NCBI GenBank assembly: GCA_958298945.1
Contig: OY282605.1
Coordinates: forward strand, 42,696,811 to 42,760,810
Source of the DNA: Atherix ibis
Lineage: Eukaryota; Arthropoda; Insecta; Diptera; Athericidae
Length of the DNA stretch: 64,000 bases
Direction of reading: 5' to 3'
Below the pieces are notes generated by a model. It made no database searches. It was not told the origin of the DNA and saw only the letters and a program-made list of their open reading frames with translations. This document shows, piece after piece, positions 56,716 through 64,000 of the stretch. Numbering within the stretch: the stretch's first letter is position 1; each line of letters starts with the position of its first letter. A program made the position numbers and the translations under genes.

Positions 56716-57303
56716 ACAGTTCGGCTGAAAGGTCATAAGGTTGACATCTAGATGGCGCCTCTTGCAACTGTCGGCTGGCACGGTGATGGCGTCTGTATTT
56801 TGGGATGGTATAATATTCATTGACTATCTCCAGAAGGGACAGACGATCAACAGCGACTATTATATAGCGTTATTGGATCGTTTGAAGAAAGAAATCGCTA
56901 AGAAACGGCCTCATTTGAAGAAGAAAAAAGTGTTGTTTCACCAATACAATGCACCGTGTCACAAGCCGATGAAAACGATGGTCAAACTCAATGAATTGGG
57001 CTACGAATTGCTTCCCCATCCACCGTATTCTCCAGATCTGGCCCCCAGCGACTTTTTTCTGTTTGCAGACCTCAAGAGAATGCTCGCTGGCAAGAAATTT
57101 AAGACCGATGATGAAGTGATTGCCGAAACTGAGGCCTATTTTGAGGCAAAACCGAAAGAGTACTATAAAAATGGTATCGAAAAGTTGGAAGATCGCTATA
57201 ATCGCTGTATCGCCCTCGAAGGCAACTATGTTGAATAATAAAAATGAATTTTGCAAAAAAAAAGATTTTTACTGTGTTACCTTATAAACTTTTCAGCCGA
57301 TCA
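56716..57303 (+). mobile_element. mariner (irritans-like, Himar1-type), 5'-deleted
   Basis: Ends: tcggctgaaaggtcataagg at 56721 and its partner ccttataaacttttcagccg at 57280-57299. The agatggcgcc sequence behind the left end is typical of irritans-subfamily elements. The DNA-binding half and first catalytic Asp of the transposase are deleted. Confidence 0.85.
56765..57238 (+). pseudogene. irritans-like mariner transposase, C-terminal half
   Basis: Open from about SAGTVMASVFWDGIIFIDYL through QKGQTINSDYYIALLDRLKK, KKKKVLFHQYNAPCHKPMK, PHPPYSPDLAPSDFFLFADL, KRMLAGKKF and YNRCIALEGNYVE to the TAA at 57236. The pattern is very close to the Himar1 group. The second catalytic Asp (HQDN) is Tyr (HQYN) and three residues between WD and GII are missing, so even the remaining core is dead. 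Confidence 0.8.
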
Positions 57304-57600
57304 TCTAAGGTTGGTAACGTCCGATTTGACGCAAAAAACTCTTTTTCTGAGCATTTCAAGAACTTCTTCATAAAAGACTTGATCGAAAGTTAGTGTTAGA
57401 GATTCGTCTACCTTCATTTTAATCAGTTTTCGATTTTGAAGGTCTCACTAAGTGTGGTTTGTCTTCCACTGTAACTCCATCAAAAATGCTTTATGTCACC
57501 GAAAAACTTATGCGCTTGATAAGAAATGTTGCCCATAGGCTCAATGCAACATTTCATGAGTCAAACTCCAAATTTTAAATAAATCTCATTTAATACGGCC
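57304..57600 (-). mobile_element. weak mariner/IS630-like N-terminal relic
   Basis: One minus-strand frame reads TVEDKPHLVRPSKSKTD, resembling the (V/L)EDxPRSGRPS linker after the first helix-turn-helix of mariner-like transposases. Nothing else in the stretch confirms it. Confidence 0.3.
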
Positions 57601-57844
57601 CAAAAACAATAGAAACTAATAATCACTTTTCAATATAAATACTGTTGTTTATGTTTTCTAAGTTGTTTTTTTGTATTCTAATAGATGGCGTTAGAAACTT
57701 TACAAATACCAATTTATCATAAATGAAGAAAATCTTTAAATATTTTTATGATTCACTATAAAATCGAAAATATTTAAATTCATTTGTAGTGATCAAAGAC
57801 TACTGCATTCTTAACGCAGACATCCCAGTATCCCTAATTCATGG

Positions 57845-57935
57845 CAGAAAAATATTATTTCAGAAAGGATTGTAATGACTTGATGGCTCGTACTTTTTTC
57901 TGCACATTGAGTGTGTAATTAGATAGTACCGGATT
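57845..57935 (+). repeat. dispersed repeat shared with 45855-45960
   Basis: Same ordered blocks as at 45855 (ttatttcagaaaggattgta, gacttgatggc, ttagatagtaccggatttt). Continues a little differently after the last block. Confidence 0.75.
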
Positions 57936-58364
57936 TTATGATAAATCTTTATTTTTTAATCAAGGTTCCAAAAATAAACAAATTATTAAATTACAAATAT
58001 TCTGATCAGAATCTTAATTTTCTAATAAAAAAAAAATTAAATCTTTTCTAATCCCATAAAATTATGGTAATAATCTCTTACTGTGATCTGTTATTGGAGT
58101 TAACTTTTATTTATTTTTTATCTATGACTAAAAATAAGTAGCAAGTACATTTTAAATGACAAAGATTTTAACCAAACTGAAGAAAAAAAATAGAAAGGAG
58201 TAGGAAACACTCTTCGGTGCCTGCTGTACTTCCTGTGACTTCCGTCAAATTTTTTAAATATCCTGTCGCCATTGTCTATTTATAAGTATTATAGTATTTA
58301 TTGGGAAGCTATAGGAGGATATTTGACTTCCATGAGGCTTCAAAGAGCAGTCAGAAGCATGTAT

Positions 58365-58450
58365 TTAACCGAAATCATATTCCATAAATAATGCCAAAGA
58401 TCATATAATCAATCAATAAAATATAAATTATAAAATTATATTTCACGCTG
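58365..58450 (+). mobile_element. 3' scrap of a DD41D element of the 55.5-kb type
   Basis: The text around aatgccaaagatcatataat and caatcaataaaatataa matches 56470-56545, the 3' end of the DD41D element. The rest of the copy is absent. DNA on either side (57936-58950) shows no other feature. Confidence 0.45.
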
Positions 58451-58952
58451 TAGTTATAAATTTCCTAATATTCTTACGTTTTTTACTTCTTTTACTAAAA
58501 ATCGTTCGGATTTTTTTAATTTCAATCAACAAATATACATTCTTTATTTAAGTATTATACTTAAAATAAATTGTAAAAATCATAATCATATTATATTAAT
58601 ACTTATTATAATATTGTTATTTGGAAGAAAAAATTCAAAATCATCAGATAACATGCTCTCAATTGTATCATAAAATTATGTTATTAACTTTAAACTGTAC
58701 GAATATGTAAATTACTGAACGACCGTTTAGGATGTGCCATTAAAAAAAATGAAAAGTCTGTTTATGTACCCGAAAAAAATAATAAGTCTGATTATAAAAA
58801 TTTAATCATGTTTTCCTTACACAACGATAAGGCAATGTTTTCATAGTTTTTAGATTTCGTTTCCGGTAAATATTTTGATTACATTCGTCTTCAGTTTATA
58901 TTCCGTATCATTATAACAAGCTTTTTTACAGCTAGTGTGTCGTTGTATATAT

Positions 58953-60187
58953 TAACGAGGGTCGTTCAATAAGTCCTTAGAAAATCCAAGAAATTGCGCT
59001 CGTAGTGTCGGTAAAGATTTTTTTTTGTAAGTATCGACAAGAAAGCGGTCAATTTCTATCGTCGATTAAAATTAACGACATTTATTTGTGCATAACAATG
59101 GAAAAAAGCGAGTTTAGGGCTGTCATCAAACATCTCCATTTGAAAGGCTTAAGCCCGAAAGAAATCAAAGCCGAGTTGAAAGCAGTTCATGGCACATCTG
59201 CATCTGTGTTTGCGACGGTTTACAATTGGGTGAATGAATTTAAACGTGGCCGTTCATCCACAAAAGACGAACATCGTTCAGGACGCCCAGTTGAGGTGTC
59301 TACTCCTGAAATCATCGACAAAATCCACGATCTGATTTTCAACGATCGGCGAATTTAAGTGCCCGAATTAGTTGAGGCCACGGGCATATCGCAAGGTATG
59401 CGAAAAATTGTCTGTGAAAAAAATTTCGGCAAGATGGGTGCCGCGTTTGCTCTCAGAGGAGAATAAGCGCAATCGTGCAGTGGACTCAGAGGCTATGTTG
59501 GCACTCTTTCATCGCAATCCTGCCGAATTCCTTCGTCGATATGTCACTTTGGACAAAACCTGGATACACTACTACACTCCAGAAACGAAGAGACAGTTAT
59601 CACAGTGGATTTTCCAGGGTGAACGGGCACCAAAGAAGGTAAAAACTGTGCCATCGGCCGGTAAGGTGATGGCCACGGTCTTTTGGGATTCGCAGAGCAT
59701 CATTTTTATCGACTACTTGGAAAAAGGAAAAACAATAACAAGAGCGTATTACGCGTCGTTATTGCAACGGTTGAGCGAGGAAATGAAAGAGAAACGCCCC
59801 CATCTGAAGAAGAAAAAAATCCTCTTGCATCAGGACAATGCGCGTGTGCACACCTGCGCTGTTTCCATGGCCAAAATTGTGGAATTGAGAATTGAATTGT
59901 TGCAGCATCCCACTTATTCACCAGATTTGGCCCCGAGTGACTATTTTCTTTTCCCCAATCTGAAGAAATGGCTTGGCGGACGACGGTTCACTTCCAACGA
60001 GGACGTCATTGCTCAAACGGATGAGTATTTTGCAGAACTTCCTATTTTTTGGACGGGATAAAAATTTTGGAAAAACAGTTGGAAAAGTGTATAGAGCTCA
60101 AAGGAGATTATGTTGAAAAATTAAAAAAAATTTTTTTTAAAAAGTTTTTTCCATTTTTTTCTAAGGACTTATTGAACGACCCTCGTA
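58953..60187 (+). mobile_element. mariner (DD34D), group B copy 2
   Basis: Ends: acgagggtcgttcaataagt at 58954 and cttattgaacgaccctcgta ending at 60187. Almost identical to 18666-19887 and complete at the 5' end, so the pair defines the family: about 1.23 kb, TA target. Confidence 0.9.
59098..60117 (+). pseudogene. mariner transposase, group B, start intact
   Basis: Start codon ATG at 59098 (MEKSEFRAVIKHLHLKGLSP), the correct start for the family, followed by both helix-turn-helix regions and the GRP linker. Breaks: A-to-T change making TAA at 59356 (Lys to stop), a 17-bp deletion near 59396 (frameshift), and an 8-9 bp loss near 60043 altering the C-terminal frame. From 59372 the catalytic domain is open: TLDKTWIHYY (first Asp kept, neighbouring Glu now Lys), LLHQDNARVHT and LAPSDYFLFP. 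The breaks here differ from those of copy 1, so the two copies were disabled independently. Confidence 0.85.
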
Positions 60188-61845
60188 TCAACACGCTTAT
60201 TGCAAATGTCCAACAAAATGCTTATATGCGTTAATAAACGCATCATCATTAAAAGGTGTTTTTGAACGTGTACTTTTATGTTTTAACACTCATAACAATA
60301 TTCATGCATACATATGTGCACATACATTAAAAAGGATAATTCTCAGATAAAGGCATGCACTCGTATTCGTTTGCAATTATTTACTTACGTGACTTTAACA
60401 CTTCGTTGCTATTGAACATGATTTATATTCACATCGTTCAAGTACCATAGATGTGTGTCTTTCTGGACATATTTACACAAAAAGGATGTGAATTCAAATC
60501 TGCCATACAGCAAGCACCCCATATCCATGCAGGCAGGGCCATATTCAACGATACTATTCTTCTACCCATTCAACAATAACTTTATTCCTATTTAATCATC
60601 AAACTATAAATACATATTTGCATGTGTGTGTATATATTGATTATTTACGTAAGTCAAAAATGGTTTTTACTTGTAGTAGATTGAGTGTAAACAATTTTTG
60701 ATACCAACCACCAAATTTGTCGTATTAAACTAAAGTCCGCATAGAACCCACCCACCATACACATCAACTCAATTTCATTTATTCTCATTTTTTTTTTAAA
60801 TGTTATTTATTATTTTATTTCTTAAATAAACAAACAAAATTTTTTAAAATTCGACTGACTGCATTTGATGAATAAAAACCAAATAAAATTATTACTACCA
60901 TCAATGGAATATCTGCACATAAATCATGAAAAAAAAAATTAACTTGCTCAATTCACTGAAACGAAATTATTAAAACATGTGACTACTACTGGATTTATTT
61001 TCTTATTTGGAATTTTTTTTTTAAATGAAAAAAAAATATTACGTATTTTTACCTTTTTATAACAAAAAGAATATATTGTTAAATTTTTATCAACAAGTTA
61101 TCAATTACAGTAGAATTGGTAGTTTTCCTTTTTATATTTTTATTTAAATAAAATACTTAATATAATTTTTTTCAAATTTTTACTTATTGTCTTTTATGTG
61201 AGATTAACAAAACTTATTATAAATATCATTTGTACAAACTATCGAAAACAAATTTTTATTACTCAATTAATATCTTTTCATTTTTATTACTATTTATTAT
61301 AATTCTATATGTTAGTAAGTAGGAGTATACAATATACTGAGAGGAAAAAACTCCTAGTTAAGAAATGGTCATATTAAAAAAAAATTTTGAAAATATTTTG
61401 TCCAAATCAAACTGATAATTTAATTTTTTTTAAAAACCATTTATACGAACGAAAGCTTCAAAATCAACAGCAGAATTTTCCATTCAAATCGTAACTGTTA
61501 CAACTTACAAATCAAATTATTTTTCGTAATAAATAAAAAAAAACGAATGTGTTAATTAATTAACTCATTTTTAATATAAACAAAAGAATTTTTTGAAACC
61601 GAAATATGATAAAACTTATTTAAAATGTTATTTAATTCGCTTTTTAAGAATGAATTTATTTATTGTATCTACTATTGGTGCAACCTAAGTCTTGTTTATG
61701 CGATCATCTCGGGTGTTAGCATTATTAAATCGAATAAATCTGATAATGTACCAAAATCTGCTTGTTCCCATTGATGTTCGGTAAATAAAACGTATACATA
61801 CAGTTGCTTTCCAAATATCATTGCAGTAATAGATTTTAGAATTAT
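60188..61845. other. AT-rich region without recognisable genes
   Basis: Contains short catacatatgtgcacatac-like runs (60300-60325) and poly-A/T. No frame or RNA gene supported. Confidence 0.4.
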
Positions 61846-61849
61846 TTGT

Positions 61850-62012
61850 ACCAGACATAATGACTATCTCCAGAAATACGCAAAATTCTTTCCGAAGATA
61901 GAAAAACATGTGATTAAGTGTATCGAACTACATTTAAAAATAAAATGACTTTTATAAATAAAAAGGATTTTTTCTTGTCAAGGCCATGTATTAATCATAC
62001 AAACTTCGTAAA
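61850..62012 (+). mobile_element. mariner group I, 3' end fragment
   Basis: Reads like the end of the group I transposase and its 3' UTR: aaaaacatgtgattaagtgt, then taaaaataaaatgacttt, then the terminal repeat aggccatgtattaatcatac to about 62010. The rest is missing. Confidence 0.6.
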
Positions 62013-62289
62013 TGTATGAAAGTACATAATTTAAAATTTATCATATGTAACATAATATTAATCGTTTTAAATAAAATTATTAACAATTCGATTATAAATA
62101 TTGACAAGATTTTTAATAAAATTAAAATCAATAAAGAAATTCTTATTTCAGAGTCAGAATTTTTGATATTTTTCTAATATCTCAAACACAATTTAAACTG
62201 GTTCAAGACATTTGTCGATTCCAAAAATTAAGCACAATTAATACGATCAAAGAAACGCCATTGATAAGTTTATTATACAATATATAATT

Positions 62290-63140
62290 TAGCAAGAGCT
62301 ACGTGAAATTTCCGATCTAAAAACTTGCACGTAACCTTTCGGTGGATATGTCGTTTTAGTTTGATGAGCTGCCAAGATTTTATGAACTTGAAGTCCCAGA
62401 CTTAGCCTCCAGGGATTATTTCCTATTTCCGAATATGAAAAAATAGTTCGGTGCAAAAAGATTTGGCTTAAACGATGAGAGGATTGCTGTGAAAAACGCC
62501 TATTTTGTAGGATTAGATACACAGTGATAAATCATACAACATGCAGCGGAATCTATTTGCAACATTAAAAAAATACATTCATCCTCTTTCAAACGCACTT
62601 AAATTCATGTAAATTGGATGACAGATGTGATAGTTACAGCCATTTATAGGAATGTTCGTCAGCACCTCGGTTACGTCTACTTGAATGGCTGAGATATCAT
62701 CATAAAATGCTCCTTTCATCTTGGTTTTCACTTTTGGAAATAGAAAATAGTCTCATGGTGATAGATCACACAAATACAGAGGGTGGTTGATGAGAGAAAT
62801 CCGTTTTTTCATCAAAAATTCGTTGACTTTTTTGGTCTTGTGAGGTGGTGGATTATCGTGCAATAAAAACAGCTGTTTTCCTGCTGGATATTCGGGTCTA
62901 ACAGGACCCAATACTTTTCCAGAAACGATCTAAAATGCCTAAATAGAATTCTCCATTAACAGTTCGACCTTCTGGAAGCGATACAAAAGATACTATGTAT
63001 AGTAATTTTTAGAAGCGATACAAAAGATAGAAAACGTAAGACTAAGTGTGTCGAGCTACATATATTTAAAAATAAATTGAATGTTACACATAAAAATGTT
63101 GTTTTCTTGTTAAGGCCAAGTATTAATCATAGAATACTTG
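62290..63140 (+). mobile_element. mariner group I fragment interrupted by another mariner piece
   Basis: Plus-strand 62395-62520 reads ASRDYFLFPNMKK*FGAKRF then GLNDERIAVKNAYF (third Asp region and C-terminal side of group I). The matching 3' end (agaaaacgtaagactaagtg ... aggccaagtattaatcatag) appears only at 63015-63140. Between them, on the minus strand, is a different mariner piece (listed next). Confidence 0.55.
62600..62990 (-). mobile_element. mariner relic, group J (catalytic region)
   Basis: Minus strand reads LPEGRTVNGEFYLGILDRFW near 62970, then TIIHHLTRPKKVNEFLMKK (the DN of the second box is frameshifted; the DNPPPHKTKKV reading is in the next frame) and INHPLYLCDLSPCDYFLFPK near 62745-62800, with 34 residues between the second and third Asp. 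KTKMKGAFYDDISAIQ follows. Broken by stops and shifts. Sits inside group I sequence. Confidence 0.55.
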
Positions 63141-63252
63141 TATACGAGGTCTGTTAAAAAAAATTTCGCGAATTTTGAATTTCCGCGGGTTACACACATT
63201 CGATTTTAGATTTTTTGTGGCGTTATGTTGGTACTCATGTCTCTCATGTAAG
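63141..63252 (+). mobile_element. mariner group A, isolated 5' end
   Basis: tatacgaggtctgttaaaaa at 63141, followed by the group A 5' region (gcgaattttgaatttccgcg, gttatgttggtactcatgtc) to about 63250, where similarity stops. No transposase coding. It abuts the group I end at 63140. Confidence 0.75.
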
Positions 63253-64000
63253 GCGGCACATGAGCAACACAGGACTTAACGATGGCTACTATTTATAAAC
63301 AATTTTTGTATTTATCTACAAAAGTATGTAAATTTTTTATTTAAATTCAATGCTGATTATTAATTATAGTTTGGATTATTTTGGTATAATTTACCGATTT
63401 AATTTAAATAATATATATACGCAAATAAAATTTAATTAATTGTAAAAATTTTATTAGTGGAATGTATTTATAAGCAGAAAATATGTTGATTGTTGTTCTC
63501 AATAATTTAATCTTTGAACCGAATTGTGTAAAAAAAGCGCCATCTCTTAACGAAAAATGAAGAGTTCACAGTGTTTTCAAAAAATCTCAAATTAGTGGTT
63601 ACAATTTTACAGATGCCATTTTCATTAGCATTTAAATGTTTATTTTGCTGTAAATAGTTTTAATCAAATATTCTAGATGAAAATATAACTCTTTAATTTA
63701 TTATTAATTTCTAGTAATCTGATTTACTAACTATATTTTTCAAGCATTTTTAAAACAAAAAAAAATTAATTTCATAAATTATACTACTGATAGAAATTTT
63801 ATTTAAAAAAAAATTACCATATTTAAATTTTTCAATTAATTTCCTTTTTTGATATTAATATATTTATATTTTCAACAAGTTTATAAAATTATATTTAAAG
63901 TTTCATATCAATTCCTACCATTCTTGGTTGTGAGCGATCATTTTGCCATCTATAGGCTTTAAAAAATACATACCCACTAATGTCAAATAGTTTGTTTTGG
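63253..64000. other. AT-rich region to the window end
   Basis: No gene, repeat or RNA that I can support. Confidence 0.4.

Noticed and set aside
1..64000. CRISPR arrays, bacterial operons or phage genes
   Set aside because: No regularly spaced short repeats with unique spacers, and all coding remnants belong to eukaryotic transposons or a eukaryotic gene with introns.

Overview
This window looks like intergenic and intronic chromatin from an arthropod, most likely an insect. The background is very AT-rich and studded with decayed transposons: several DD34D mariner lineages (mauritiana-, irritans- and mellifera-like), rosa-like DD41D relics, Tc1, and Jockey-type and RTE-type LINEs. Introns use GTATGT donors. 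There is no bacterial gene organisation. I cannot name the species or order. Only one locus looks like a host gene; almost every other coding stretch is a broken transposase or reverse transcriptase.

Layout. 1-2935: Jockey-like LINE relic (-), internally deleted mariner (+), LINE RT relic (-). 2936-8123: mariner crumbs, a gag-like relic, a decayed Jockey RT, a perfect 29-bp-arm palindrome, and a mariner derivative with long inverted ends. 8124-13130: AT-rich DNA with one eroded mariner and one LINE RT relic. 13132-16260: RTE-type LINE with recognisable endonuclease and RT and only a handful of stops. 16740-24666: DD41D relics, a mariner whose catalytic domain is still fully open (18666-19887), and another decayed mariner. 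25194-25644: two minus-strand exons of a Ly6/uPAR-like secreted or GPI-anchored protein, with a phase-compatible candidate exon at 30102-30278. 27281-32470: Tc1 relic, a rearranged mauritiana-type mariner and two DD41D relics. 32913-33039: two adjacent perfect hairpins. 35971-37684: a 240-bp tandem repeat split by a polypyrimidine microsatellite of nearly 1 kb. 39312-42296: mellifera-like mariner and a 5'-truncated Jockey LINE with an 11-bp target duplication. 44425-51245: second long-ended mariner derivative, Jockey relic, a mariner nested inside another mariner, and dispersed repeats. 51305-52180: 5S rRNA-like plus tRNA-like head joined to a deleted copy of the RTE element. 52916-63250: mariner and DD41D copies, including a second copy of the 18.7-kb element.

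Most notable observations. (1) The 5S-rRNA/tRNA-headed, internally deleted RTE derivative has the architecture of a chimeric SINE built on an RTE body. (2) A mauritiana-type mariner at 28.3 kb carries 122 bp identical to the DD41D transposase relic at 31.1 kb, placed between two copies of its own 5' region; this looks like template switching during gap repair. (3) Two mariner derivatives share one breakpoint and carry the transposase 5' end at both termini, so they form an amplified long-inverted-repeat subfamily. (4) Several long perfect palindromes occur, one of which is two DD41D-type terminal repeats joined tip to tip.
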